This document shows, piece by piece, positions 25,199 to 33,365 of a stretch of 64,000 nt of DNA (the first letter of the stretch is position 1; each line of letters begins with the position of its first letter). This DNA is from JAWLHU01 sp041690255 (GTDB taxonomy: Bacteria; Bacillota; Sulfobacillia; Symbiobacteriales; Symbiobacteriaceae). Location: contig JAWLHU010000007.1 in assembly GCA_041690255.1 (NCBI GenBank), positions 248,001-312,000 on the forward strand. Direction: 5' to 3'. Below the pieces are notes generated by a model. That model saw only the letters and a program-made list of their open reading frames with translations. It was not told the DNA's origin and searched no databases. A program made the translations under genes and the position numbers.

Positions 25199-25954
25199 AT
25201 GATGTTAGCGGCAGAGCGCCGGCAGTTCGTCTTGAGCATCCTCGGGCGGGATGGGAAGGTCTCCTCGGGAGAACTCAGCCGGCAGCTGGGGGTCTCTGAG
25301 GACACGGTTCGACGGGACCTGCGCGAGCTGGCGGAAGCCGGGTTGCTCCAGCGGGTCCACGGCGGTGCGCTGCCCCTTACGCCGGTCTCTCCGAGCTACG
25401 AGGTCCGCCAGGGGATTGAGCCGGAGGTCAAGGCGGTGCTGGGGCGGGCCGCTGCCGGCCTCGTCCGCCCCGGCATGGTCGTGATCATTGATGCCGGCAC
25501 GACGGCGCTGGCGGTGGCAGAGCATCTGGCCCCGGACCTGCGGGCGACGGTGATCACGAACAGCCCGCCCGTGGCCGCGGCGCTGGCCACACGCAGCGCG
25601 GTTGAAGTCGTCCTGCTTGGTGGTCGGCTGCTCAAGCCGGCGGTGGCTACCGTTGGCTCCACCGTGACCGATGTACTCCGTCGAGTCCGGGCTGACCTCT
25701 GCTTCCTCGGGGTCTGTGCGCTACATACAACCGGGATCGGGGCCCTGGACTGGGAGGAGGCCCAGGTAAAGCAGGCGATGATCGCCAACTCGGCCGAGGT
25801 GGTTGCCCTGGTGCCGGCGGACCGGCTGGGAACCACGGCCCCGTACCTGGTCGCCCCGGTACGGGAGTTGACCCATCTCGTCACGGAGGCGCCGGTTCCC
25901 GCCGAACGATTGGTGGTGTATGAGGCAGAGGGGGTCGAGATCATCCGGGCATAG
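25199..25954 (+). CDS. DeoR-family regulator
   Basis: 251 residues from the ATG at 25199, five bases after GGGGG; an in-frame GTG-less extension to 25187 is weaker. Residues 5-58 form the DeoR helix-turn-helix (SSGELSRQLGVSEDTVRRDL, then LHRVHGGA-like QRVHGGA). The C-terminal ISOCOT-type sensor has IIDAGTTALAVAEHL, VITNSPPVA and LLGGRL, which bind phosphorylated sugars in relatives. It probably represses the divergent MFS pair. Confidence 0.9.
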   Translation: MMLAAERRQFVLSILGRDGKVSSGELSRQLGVSEDTVRRDLRELAEAGLLQRVHGGALPLTPVSPSYEVRQGIEPEVKAVLGRAAAGLVRPGMVVIIDAGTTALAVAEHLAPDLRATVITNSPPVAAALATRSAVEVVLLGGRLLKPAVATVGSTVTDVLRRVRADLCFLGVCALHTTGIGALDWEEAQVKQAMIANSAEVVALVPADRLGTTAPYLVAPVRELTHLVTEAPVPAERLVVYEAEGVEIIRA

Positions 25955-26181
25955 GCAGAGTCCCTGTGTGGGCGACCTGCTACTTCCGTAAGGCGGTGGC
26001 AGGCCGCTTGATTTTCCGGTCCGATGTGGGTTTCACGGCCGGCGAAAGAATGTATTCAAAAAACTACTCTTACATATACAGGAAAACAAGGATCTCCGTT
26101 GAAATAGTATGACAGACGAGAGGCGGGGGGGATGGGGCCGCCTGCTTCACGGTGAGAACACCTGAAAAGGGGGGGTGTTGC
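25955..26181. other. AT-rich intergenic stretch
   Basis: No gene is seen. CCTGCTAC and GTGGCAGG form an imperfect stem near 25978-26005, a possible deoR terminator. Bases 26050-26115 are strikingly AT-rich and carry the 11-base CATATACAGGA also found in the deoR promoter. No clear promoter could be fixed. Confidence 0.4.
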
Positions 26182-26526
26182 TTGTCTGCCTGGTTCAACG
26201 AGGTCGAGGGGGTCCATTATTCGCTGACAGGGCATGCGATCCTCAGGTTTGCCTCTGCCCACGTATTGGATCCGGTTGAGGCGTTGCTGCTGGCACAAAA
26301 GGATCTCGCTTTCTCCTACGAGGTAAACGAGGAGGAGGCCCGTCGTTTTCTGAACTCTGGGCTGCGGTTCCGAGCGGGGCGCACCTATCGGGCTGGTGCC
26401 GGCGGGGTATACATTTGTGAAGGGAATCGTGTGATCACCTACATTGACCGGCAGAAGCGTTTCCGCAGCAAGGAGGTCAGGGGTTGGGCGCAGAAGAGCC
26501 GAGCCGCCCGAATGCGATTCAAATAG
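26182..26526 (+). CDS. conserved-looking hypothetical protein upstream of rplU
   Basis: 114 residues. A TTG at 26182 is favoured by GGGGGGGTG just upstream; the frame continues to 26152. The protein is soluble and basic toward its end (RQKRFRSKEVRG, AQKSRAARMRF). Segments HYSLTGHAILRFASAHVL and GGVYICEGNRVITYIDRQK suggest a small alpha-beta fold resembling toxin or nuclease-like mini-proteins, but no motif decides. It is flanked by an AT-rich leader and a hairpin terminator, so it is transcribed alone. Confidence 0.6.
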   Translation: MSAWFNEVEGVHYSLTGHAILRFASAHVLDPVEALLLAQKDLAFSYEVNEEEARRFLNSGLRFRAGRTYRAGAGGVYICEGNRVITYIDRQKRFRSKEVRGWAQKSRAARMRFK

Positions 26527-26532
26527 CTCACT

Positions 26533-26560
26533 GGGGCACCCGTCTATACTGGGGTGCCCC
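26533..26560 (+). terminator. hairpin after the hypothetical gene
   Basis: GGGGCACC (26533-26540) pairs with GGTGCCCC (26553-26560). No T run follows, so termination is only probable. Confidence 0.5.
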
Positions 26561-26587
26561 GAATCGCGAACCCAACCTGTCCACGCA

Positions 26588-26616
26588 TTGACAGTGGTAG
26601 GATACGCGTGTTAAAC
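26588..26616 (+). promoter_or_regulatory. promoter of the rplU operon
   Basis: Consensus TTGACA (26588-26593), 17-base spacer, TTAAAC (26611-26616). Strong, as expected for ribosomal protein genes. Confidence 0.75.
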
Positions 26617-26744
26617 TGACTTGTCGCCTGCGCGCGTCTATTATTCATGGACAAGGTGCGGGGTGGCAACCGCTCGGAGCAGGTCCCAAACCGCCGTTAC
26701 GGCGTACCTGGCGCCGGCGAGTCTACATCTCGGAGGTGTTCCTT
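26617..26744 (+). ncRNA. structured L21 leader, possible autoregulatory site
   Basis: A 128-base untranslated leader with several GC-rich pairings (GGTGCGGGGTGGCAACCGC; CGCCGTTACGGCG; GGCGCCGGCG) sits before rplU. Firmicutes rplU leaders often carry an L21-binding RNA element. I see structure but cannot align it to the known consensus. Confidence 0.35.
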
Positions 26745-27059
26745 TTGGCTTACGCGATTGTGGAGACGGGCGGCAAGCAGTACCGTGTCCAGGCTGGTGA
26801 CACCGTGCGGATCGAGAAGCTCAACGTTGGTGAGGGCGAGACCGTCGTCTTCGACAAGGTTCTTGCTGTGGGCAAGGACGGCCAGATCACCGTTGGTGCT
26901 CCCTTCGTCTCCGGTGCAAAGGTGACCGCGAAGGTCGCCGCTCAGGGCAAGGCCCCGAAGATCATCGTCTTCAAGTACCACAACAAGACCAACTATCGCC
27001 GTAAGACTGGCCATCGGCAGCCGTTCACCGCGGTGACCATCGAGTCGATCGAGGCGTAG
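26745..27059 (+). CDS. rplU: 50S ribosomal protein L21
   Basis: 104 residues from a TTG at 26745, seven bases after GGAGGT. This start gives MAYAIVETGGKQYRV, which matches the conserved L21 N-terminus; the GTG at 26736 is part of the ribosome site. KYHNKTNYRRKTGHRQPFT is the conserved C-terminal rRNA-binding region. First gene of the rplU-prp-rpmA operon. Confidence 0.97.
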   Translation: MAYAIVETGGKQYRVQAGDTVRIEKLNVGEGETVVFDKVLAVGKDGQITVGAPFVSGAKVTAKVAAQGKAPKIIVFKYHNKTNYRRKTGHRQPFTAVTIESIEA

Positions 27060-27063
27060 TCCG

Positions 27064-27393
27064 GTGATCAAGGTTCAGGTCCACCGGGGATCAGATGGCT
27101 CTGTTCTTGAGTTGCGGGTAGATGGGCATGCCGGCTTTGCGGATTCGGGCGAAGATATCGTCTGTGCCGCTGCCACTGCCCTGGTCGTGACGGCCATGAT
27201 CGGGCTGAAGCGAGTTGCCGAGCATCCACACGAGGGCATAGCAACCAACGGCAAGGCCGTTTGCAAGGTTCTTACCGGTGGTACGGCTGAATCGGTTATG
27301 AAGGCCCAGGCGATCCTGGAGACAACGGTCCTTGGGCTCCGCGATATTGAAAAGGATTACAGAGATTATATCCGCGTGACGGAGGGAGGCTAA
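27064..27393 (+). CDS. prp: ribosomal-processing cysteine protease Prp
   Basis: 109 residues, four bases after rplU (GTG start). The catalytic His in VDGHAGFA and Cys in EDIVCAAATAL are both present. In Staphylococcus and other Firmicutes Prp (YsxB) removes the N-terminal extension of L27. Here rpmA is the next gene and does carry such an extension, so the pair is functionally matched. Confidence 0.95.
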   Translation: MIKVQVHRGSDGSVLELRVDGHAGFADSGEDIVCAAATALVVTAMIGLKRVAEHPHEGIATNGKAVCKVLTGGTAESVMKAQAILETTVLGLRDIEKDYRDYIRVTEGG

Positions 27394-27397
27394 CCTC

Positions 27398-27685
27398 ATG
27401 TTTCTTCAGCTTTTCGCTTCGAAGAAGGGCGTCGGCTCTACGAAGAACGGCCGCGACTCTAACCCCAAGTTTCTTGGCGTGAAGAAGTTCGATGGTGAGA
27501 TCGTCACCGTTGGCCAGATCATCGTGCGCCAGCGTGGCACCAAGATCCATCCGGGTGATAACGTTGCTATTGGCAAGGATGACACCCTGTTCGCCATGAA
27601 GGACGGCGTTGTGAAGTTCGGTCGCAAGGGCGCCGACAAGAAGCAGGTTTCTGTCCTGCCTATCGAGGTTGTCGCCGAGGCCTAA
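27398..27685 (+). CDS. rpmA: 50S ribosomal protein L27 with cleavable N-terminal extension
   Basis: 95 residues. The N-terminus is MFLQLF before ASKKGVGSTKNGRDS, which is the start of mature L27. This matches the Prp substrate form (LQFF-A in Staphylococcus), so the first six residues should be removed. Mature L27 reaches the peptidyl-transferase centre with its N-terminus, which explains why processing matters. Terminator directly after. Confidence 0.97.
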   Translation: MFLQLFASKKGVGSTKNGRDSNPKFLGVKKFDGEIVTVGQIIVRQRGTKIHPGDNVAIGKDDTLFAMKDGVVKFGRKGADKKQVSVLPIEVVAEA

Positions 27686-27700
27686 GGCGTGTGCGCCAAC

Positions 27701-27732
27701 GCCCCAGCACCTTGCGGTGCTGGGGCTTTCTT
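27701..27732 (+). terminator. terminator after rpmA
   Basis: GCCCCAGCACC (27701-27711) pairs with GGTGCTGGGGC (27716-27726), TTGC loop, then TTTCTT. It lies only 27 bases before the next gene, so obg may be expressed by readthrough. Confidence 0.9.
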
Positions 27733-27752
27733 CACAAGGGGGGTGGGGGCAT

Positions 27753-28169
27753 ATGGCCGACGATCTCTCCCAGGCGCTGGCCTTGCTTCGGGCCCAGCGG
27801 CACAGCTTTATGAACCACCTGCAGGTGATCAGCGGGTGGCTCCAGATGGGCAAGACCGACCGAGCCGCGCAGTACATTAGCCAGGTCGCGGGCCGCATGG
27901 AGTCGGAGGGAAATGTGCTTCGGCACGCACAGTCCCCCGCCGTGGCGCTCTTTGTGCTGTCTTCGGCCATGGAGGCGGAGCCATTTGGCGTCACCATTGA
28001 CTGGCGCGTGAACGGGCCGGTTGACATTGGTGCTCTGGCAGCGGCGCAGGCTACCATCTCCCGGGAACTGGAACGAGCCGCCGGTCAGCCCGAGGGCGCA
28101 CGCCGGGTCATTGTCACGCTGGGACGGACGATCAGCGTACATAGGCCAACGGTACAGAGCGAAGGATAG
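27753..28169 (+). CDS. Spo0B-like sensor kinase dimerisation-domain protein
   Basis: 138 residues; ATG at 27753 follows GGGGGTGGGGG. The N-terminal helical hairpin LLRAQRHSFMNHLQVISGWLQMG carries the phospho-acceptor His of the Spo0B/SpoOB_a type (RHxFxNHLQ). The rest is too short for a full ATPase domain, as in Spo0B itself. Its place between rpmA and obg is exactly that of spo0B in Bacillus. It probably relays phosphate to Spo0A at the onset of sporulation, but sequence divergence makes this an inference. Confidence 0.8.
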   Translation: MADDLSQALALLRAQRHSFMNHLQVISGWLQMGKTDRAAQYISQVAGRMESEGNVLRHAQSPAVALFVLSSAMEAEPFGVTIDWRVNGPVDIGALAAAQATISRELERAAGQPEGARRVIVTLGRTISVHRPTVQSEG

Positions 28170-28195
28170 CGACGAAGGAACTAAGGTTTGGGGAT

Positions 28196-29485
28196 GTGAT
28201 TCCTCTGTTTGTCGACGTAACACGGATCTATGTAAAAGGCGGCGACGGCGGTCGCGGCTCGAACGCCATCCGGCGGGAGAAGTTTGTGCCGGAGGGCGGC
28301 CCCTGGGGCGGCGACGGTGGCCGTGGTGGCAATGTGATCTTCATAGTGGACTCGGGCCTGAACACCCTGGTCGACTTCAAGTACCAGAAGCATTTCAAGG
28401 CCGGGCGCGGCGACATAGGCGGCACCAAGGGCATGCACGGTCGCAAGGGCGAGGATCTCGTGGTCAAGGTGCCGCCTGGCACCATCGTGAAAGATGATGA
28501 CACCGGCGAAGTCCTGTTCGACATGACCGAGCCCGGCCAGCAGGAGGTCATCGCCCTCGGTGGACGCGGTGGTCGGGGAAACATGCGCTTCGCTACGCCG
28601 ACCAATAAGTGCCCGACCTTCTACGAGAAGGGGGAGCCGGGCCAGGAGCGGTGGATCCTCCTGGAGCTGAAGGTGGTGGCCGATGTCGGCCTAGTCGGTT
28701 TCCCCAACGCCGGCAAGTCGACCTTCCTCTCTACCGTCAGCGCTGCGAAGCCGAAGATCGCTAACTACCCGTTCACGACGCTCAACCCGATCCTGGGAGT
28801 GGTCGAGGTGGGCGACGGTCGCGGTTTTGTGCTGGCCGATATCCCCGGTCTGATTGAGGGCGCTCATGAGGGCGTGGGCCTCGGTCATGAGTTCCTGCGC
28901 CACGTGGAGCGGACCAAGGTCCTGATCCACGTCCTCGACGGTGCGGGCACCGAAGGACGCGATCCCCTGGAGGATTTTGCAATCATCCAGCGCGAACTAC
29001 GAGAGTACAACGAGGAGTTGGCCTCCCGGCCGACACTTGTCGCCTTCAACAAGATGGACCTGCCCGAGGCTCAGGAGAATCTGCCGCGCGTGCGGGAGGC
29101 GCTCTCGGCCCAGGGCTACAAGGTCTTCCCGATCTCGGGTGCCACCCGCGAGGGGTTCCGACCGTTGCTCCAGGCGGCTGCCGACGCCATTGCGGCCTGG
29201 AGGGCGCCCGAGGAGGTTAAGCCCGACGTGGAACGGGTCTACCGGGCGAAGGAAGAGGACTGGCGAGTCTACAAGCACGGCGGCATCTGGCATGTGGCCG
29301 GCAAGGAGATCGAGCGTCTGGTCGCCATGACCATGTGGGAGAACGACGAGGCGGTGAAGCGGTTCCTGCACATCCTCAAGGTCAAGGGGATTGAACAGGC
29401 GCTGCGGGATTATGGTGCGGAAGACGGTGAGACGGTCCGGGTGGCGGACATTGAGTTCGAGCTGACCTCGGAGCCGATCAGCTAG
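28196..29485 (+). CDS. obg: GTPase Obg/CgtA
   Basis: 429 residues from a GTG at 28196. Glycine-rich Obg fold at residues 1-158 (KGGDGGRGSNAIRREKFVPEGGP), G domain with GFPNAGKST, DIPGLIEGAHEG and NKMD, and a C-terminal OCT domain (about 345-425). It takes part in 50S assembly and links ribosome state to stress and sporulation. Length and motifs are standard for the family. Confidence 0.97.
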   Translation: MIPLFVDVTRIYVKGGDGGRGSNAIRREKFVPEGGPWGGDGGRGGNVIFIVDSGLNTLVDFKYQKHFKAGRGDIGGTKGMHGRKGEDLVVKVPPGTIVKDDDTGEVLFDMTEPGQQEVIALGGRGGRGNMRFATPTNKCPTFYEKGEPGQERWILLELKVVADVGLVGFPNAGKSTFLSTVSAAKPKIANYPFTTLNPILGVVEVGDGRGFVLADIPGLIEGAHEGVGLGHEFLRHVERTKVLIHVLDGAGTEGRDPLEDFAIIQRELREYNEELASRPTLVAFNKMDLPEAQENLPRVREALSAQGYKVFPISGATREGFRPLLQAAADAIAAWRAPEEVKPDVERVYRAKEEDWRVYKHGGIWHVAGKEIERLVAMTMWENDEAVKRFLHILKVKGIEQALRDYGAEDGETVRVADIEFELTSEPIS

Positions 29486-29499
29486 AGGAGAGAAGACGA

Positions 29500-29796
29500 G
29501 TGGAACTGCGCGGCAAGCAGAAGCGTTTCCTGCGCGCCATGGGTGTGAACATGGATCCGGTCCTGACCATCGGCAAGGATGGGGTTAGCGACAATACGAT
29601 CGTACAGGCCGATGGCGTCCTGACGGCCCGTGAACTGATCAAGGGTCGCGTGCTGACTACGGCCCCCGATGAGCCGGCAGCCGTGGCCGCAGAGATCGCG
29701 GAGCGGACCGAAGCGCACCTGGTTCAGGTCGTGGGCCGGAACTTCCTGCTCTATCGCCGGAACCCCGAGGAGCCCAAGATCGAACTGCCCAGCTAA
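29500..29796 (+). CDS. yhbY: CRM-domain RNA-binding protein YhbY
   Basis: 98 residues, GTG start 15 bases after obg. The CRM fold is shown by LRGKQKRFLRAMG, the GKDG loop (TIGKDGVSD), ARELIKGRVL and LVQVVGRNFLLYRR. It binds pre-50S particles. The order obg-yhbY-nadD is conserved in Firmicutes. Confidence 0.95.
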   Translation: MELRGKQKRFLRAMGVNMDPVLTIGKDGVSDNTIVQADGVLTARELIKGRVLTTAPDEPAAVAAEIAERTEAHLVQVVGRNFLLYRRNPEEPKIELPS

Positions 29797-29814
29797 CGGC
29801 ATGGGGGTGGGCCT

Positions 29815-30420
29815 GTGACCTATGTGGGCATCCTGGGCGGGACCTTTGACCCGATCCACCTGGGGCATTTGGCGTTGGCCGAGGGAGCCTGCCATTTGGC
29901 CCGGTTGGACCGCGTCCTCTTCTTGCCCAACCGGCAACCGCCCCATAAGGATGGCCGGTCGGTCACCCCGGCGGTTCACCGGGCCGCCATGGTCCGGCTT
30001 GCGATCGCAGGGAACCCGGCCTTCCTCTATTCCGGTATGGAGTTGGAGCGTGAGGGGCCGAGCTATACGATCGATACTGTCCGCGCCTTCCAGGCGGAGC
30101 AGCCCGGCTGGCGGCTGGCCTTTCTGGTCGGTATGGACTCCCTGCTCCAGATCGAAACATGGAGAGAGTACGAGACCCTGCTCACCCTGGTGGATCTGCT
30201 GGTGGTAAACCGGCCGGGGTTTCCGACCGAGGCGGGCAGGGCGCTGCTGGCCCGGCTAAAGCCGGCTGTGAGCCAGCGTGTCCGCCTGCTGGAGGTCCCT
30301 GGCGTGGCGGTGGCTTCCCGGGACTTGCGGCGCATGGTGAGCCAGGGCTACCCGCTCCGCTACCTGGTGCCGGACGCGGTGGCTGCGTATATCGCGGAAC
30401 AGCAACTTTACGCCGGATAA
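29815..30420 (+). CDS. nadD: nicotinate-nucleotide adenylyltransferase
   Basis: 201 residues from a GTG. The nucleotidyltransferase motif GGTFDPIHLGH is complete, with later SYTIDTV and the C-terminal IAASDLRR-like VASRDLRRMV. It adenylates nicotinate mononucleotide in NAD synthesis. A strong terminator follows; yqeK, usually the next gene, is found 5 kb downstream instead, after a set of oppositely oriented genes. Confidence 0.96.
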   Translation: MTYVGILGGTFDPIHLGHLALAEGACHLARLDRVLFLPNRQPPHKDGRSVTPAVHRAAMVRLAIAGNPAFLYSGMELEREGPSYTIDTVRAFQAEQPGWRLAFLVGMDSLLQIETWREYETLLTLVDLLVVNRPGFPTEAGRALLARLKPAVSQRVRLLEVPGVAVASRDLRRMVSQGYPLRYLVPDAVAAYIAEQQLYAG

Positions 30421-30429
30421 GAGGCAACG

Positions 30430-30465
30430 GGGTCCCCCGCTCATGGTGAGAGGGGGACCCTTTTT
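30430..30465 (+). terminator. terminator after nadD
   Basis: GGGTCCCCC (30430-30438) pairs with GGGGGACCC (30452-30460), then TTTTT. Confidence 0.9.
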
Positions 30466-30471
30466 GTGGCG

Positions 30472-31383
30472 CTATTGATTCACAAGATAGGTCGCCAGTC
30501 CACCCAAGTAGACCGGGGTGTAGAGCGTGAGGACTGTGGCGTCGCTGTCGGGAAGGGGGAGAACCAAGACCGCCCGGGCGGCGGCGCCGGGGGCCAGTGG
30601 CTGGTCCATCTCCCCCAAGAGCGGCAGCAACTCGCTGCTGGTTCTGTACTGCCGGCCCTGGTCATCGACCATGTAGATGCTGGAGGCATCGAAGGTTAGG
30701 AAGCTGGAGGACTGGTTCAGAATGGAGACCTCGATCAGCAGATGATCTTCCAGCCATGCCAGGCTCTGTCCACGTATGGCTGGGTTGGAGGTCCATACCT
30801 GGTTGTGCACAATATCGGCGTTCAACCGGGTCAGTTTCACGGAGAGCAGGTCAGACCGGTTCATGGTGATATAGGTTGAGGTGGTCGCAATTTCCATGGC
30901 CTTCGCGTAGGCGGATTCATCGACCACGGCAGCTTCAGACAGGGGCCACCGATCGATCAGGATGAAGGGACCATCCTCCGTGACCTGGATTCCCAACTCT
31001 GGCAGGATCATCGCAGGGACGAAGAGGTGGCCGCCGACTCGAAGAGGACCGGAGGAGAGCGAAAGGTAGTGCCCGTTGACCAGACCGGTGCGCTCTCCGA
31101 ACGTCAGCAGGGCACTAAGGCTGCCTCTGTTGAGCTGAACCTGGTTCCAGGAAGGTGTAGAGATGGTCACCTCCAGGGTTGTCAGGAGTTCCTGGGGGAG
31201 CAGCAGCCCGCTGCGCAGACTGATTGGATCATACGCGACGGCTTGCTCTTGCCCATCGACCAGGTAGATGTATCCCGGCGCTGCGGCTTGGGCGACCTGG
31301 GGCGAAGGGAGAAGGGTCAGGGCCAGGATCAACAGGGTAAAGGCGAGGCCGGTAAGGCGCCGGCTCGTTGAATAGCGGGTCAC
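30472..31383 (-). CDS. secreted protein, copper-amine-oxidase-like N-terminal type
   Basis: 303 residues, GTG start at 31383. A signal peptide with cleavage after about residue 34 (AQAAAPG) is followed by two modules: residues 36-150 resemble the stalk or StaR-like CuAO_N1 repeats common in Firmicutes exoproteins (YLVDGQEQAVAYDPISLRSG, then HLFVPAMILPELGI), and residues 165-300 form an immunoglobulin-like DUF4352-type domain. It lies directly downstream of an ABC exporter of the YknXYZ type, so it may be its partner or substrate. Function unknown. Confidence 0.75.
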   Translation of the reverse strand: MTRYSTSRRLTGLAFTLLILALTLLPSPQVAQAAAPGYIYLVDGQEQAVAYDPISLRSGLLLPQELLTTLEVTISTPSWNQVQLNRGSLSALLTFGERTGLVNGHYLSLSSGPLRVGGHLFVPAMILPELGIQVTEDGPFILIDRWPLSEAAVVDESAYAKAMEIATTSTYITMNRSDLLSVKLTRLNADIVHNQVWTSNPAIRGQSLAWLEDHLLIEVSILNQSSSFLTFDASSIYMVDDQGRQYRTSSELLPLLGEMDQPLAPGAAARAVLVLPLPDSDATVLTLYTPVYLGGLATYLVNQ

Positions 31384-31407
31384 AGGGATCCCTCCTTGGG
31401 CATTGGC

Positions 31408-32622
31408 CTACTCGTAGCGGAGCGCATCGATCGGATCGAGGTCCGATGCCTTTCTGGCGGGGTAATAGCCGAAGAAGACACCGACTGCCCCGGCGAAACC
31501 GGTGGCCAGCAGAATGGCCGAAGGCGATACAACCACCCGCCATCCGGCGGTGACCGAGATCAGCCAGGAGCCCGCCAGACCGACTACGACACCGATCACA
31601 CCGCCAAGCAGACTGAGAACCACCGCCTCGACGAGGAACTGGCCGAGAATGGCGCCAGGGGTAGCGCCGACAGCCATCCGGATGCCAATCTCGCGAGTCC
31701 GTTCCGTCACTGTGACCAGCATGATGTTCATAATCCCGATTCCGCCAACCATGAGGGAGACGGCTGCCACGCTTGCCAGCAGTGCCGTTAGCGTGTTAGT
31801 GGTAGCCTCTGCAGTCTCGGCCACCGTGGTCAGGTTTCGCACGTTGAAGTCAGGCTGGGCCGGGGGTACGATTCGATGGCGCTGATTCAGCAGGTCGGTG
31901 ATCTGCGCCTGCAGAATCTCCATGACCTCTGCACTGGCTGCCTGGACGTTGATCGTTCGTACGTGGGTGGCACCCATGAGGCGCACCTGTGCCGTTCGCA
32001 AGGGAATGTAGACCACGTTATCCTGGTCGGAGCCGGTGTTGGTCAATCCCTTCGGGGAGAGGACGCCGATCACTTGCACGGTGAGGTTATTCAGACGGAT
32101 CGTCTGGCCGACTGGGTCAACACCGGAGCCAAAGAGGTTTTCGGCTACCGTCTGGCCCAGGACCGCTACGGGGGCGGCAGCGTTGACCTCATCGGCGGAG
32201 AAGAAGGAGCCGAACTGCACCGGCCAGTTCTTGATCACCTGGAGTTCGGGGGTGGTGCCTATGGCAGAGGTCGCCCAGTTGGTGACACCACTGTTGGCGG
32301 TTACGTTGGTGGAGAGTTCAGGGGCGACCTGGAGGGCCAGGGGGAGTTCGGCGATGGCCTTGGCGTCATCCCACGTCAAGGTGGTGATCTGACCGGCCGC
32401 ACCCCGCACCGATCCGCCCGGCGCACCCGGGTTGACCACCAGGAGGTTCGAGCCGAGGCTGGCAATCTGCTCGGCCACCTGCGCTCGTGCCCCCTGTCCG
32501 AGGGCGATCATGACAATGACGGCCCCCACCCCGATAATGATGCCAAGCATGGTCAGCAGGGAGCGCATCTTGTTTGCCTGCAGTCCGGAAAGGGCGAGCA
32601 GGATACTGCTTCGCAGGTTCAC
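31408..32622 (-). CDS. MacB/YknZ-like ABC transporter permease
   Basis: 404 residues, GTG start overlapping the ATPase gene stop by four bases. The topology is one membrane helix near residues 15-38, a large extracytoplasmic domain and three C-terminal helices (about 275-400) with FtsX-type motifs ERTREIGIRMAVGATPGAIL. Such permeases export peptides or antimicrobials with an HlyD-like adaptor. The ATPase that should power it is broken by an amber codon, so this exporter may not be functional. Confidence 0.85.
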   Translation of the reverse strand: MNLRSSILLALSGLQANKMRSLLTMLGIIIGVGAVIVMIALGQGARAQVAEQIASLGSNLLVVNPGAPGGSVRGAAGQITTLTWDDAKAIAELPLALQVAPELSTNVTANSGVTNWATSAIGTTPELQVIKNWPVQFGSFFSADEVNAAAPVAVLGQTVAENLFGSGVDPVGQTIRLNNLTVQVIGVLSPKGLTNTGSDQDNVVYIPLRTAQVRLMGATHVRTINVQAASAEVMEILQAQITDLLNQRHRIVPPAQPDFNVRNLTTVAETAEATTNTLTALLASVAAVSLMVGGIGIMNIMLVTVTERTREIGIRMAVGATPGAILGQFLVEAVVLSLLGGVIGVVVGLAGSWLISVTAGWRVVVSPSAILLATGFAGAVGVFFGYYPARKASDLDPIDALRYE

Positions 32623-33362
32623 GCCGTAGCCCCCCCTTCCCTGGCAAGAAGCAGATCTGCCTGCGCAGGTTTCGCAACGCTTTCGTCGGCCACGATCACC
32701 CCATCTTTGAAGCGGATGATTCGCTGGGCGAAGGCGGCGATATCCGGTTCGTGCGTTACCATTACAATGGTGATCGCCCGCTCCCGATGGAGCCGCTGAA
32801 GGATCGCCATGACCTCCAGACTGGTGCGGGAGTCCAGGTTACCCGTGGGCTCGTCCGCCAGGAGGAGCGATGGCTCGTTGACCAGCGACCTGGCTATCGC
32901 GACCCGTTGTTGCTGTCCGCCTGACAGTTGGTTAGGCCGGTGGTGTTCGCGACCGGCCAACCCGACCAACCGCATGGCCTGCAAGGCCCGCTACCGGCGC
33001 TCTGCGTCAGGAACACCTGCATAGAGCATGGGCAACTCAACGCTCGCCAGGGCGGTAGCCCGTTGGAGCAGGTGGAAGCCCTGGAATATGAAGCCGAGCC
33101 GCCGATTGCGTACCCCAGCCAGCTCACTCTTGCTCATATGGGTGACATCTTCCCCTTCAAGCAGGTAAACGCCGCTTGAGGGACGGTCCAGGCAGCCGAT
33201 CATATTCATGGTGGTCGACTTGCCGGAGCCGGATGGCCCCATGATTGCCACAAACCCCCCTCTGTGAATGGTCAGGTCGATTCCCCGCAGGGCGTGGACT
33301 GTCACCTCGCCCATGGTGTAGGTCTTGGTTACGTTCCGCAGTTCAATCACAGCATGGGTCAT
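32619..33362 (-). pseudogene. MacB/YknY-like ABC ATPase interrupted by in-frame UAG
   Basis: The frame from ATG 33362 runs 123 codons to a TAG at 32991-32993 and continues in the same frame to 32619, 248 codons in all. The N-terminal half has Walker A GPSGSGKST and the Q-loop FIFQGFHLL; the C-terminal half has signature LSGGQQQRV, Walker B LLADEPTGNLD and switch His (THE). The TAG falls in the helical subdomain, between ERR and RALQAMRLVGL, where relatives have a sense codon. No bases are missing, so it is a point nonsense change, read-through, or a sequencing error. A TTG at 32984 could restart only the second half. Confidence 0.8.
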
Positions 33363-33365
33363 CGC

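Noticed and set aside
32985..32996. Frameshift in the ABC ATPase gene
   Set aside because: Both halves are in the same frame; a single TAG separates them, so it is a nonsense change.
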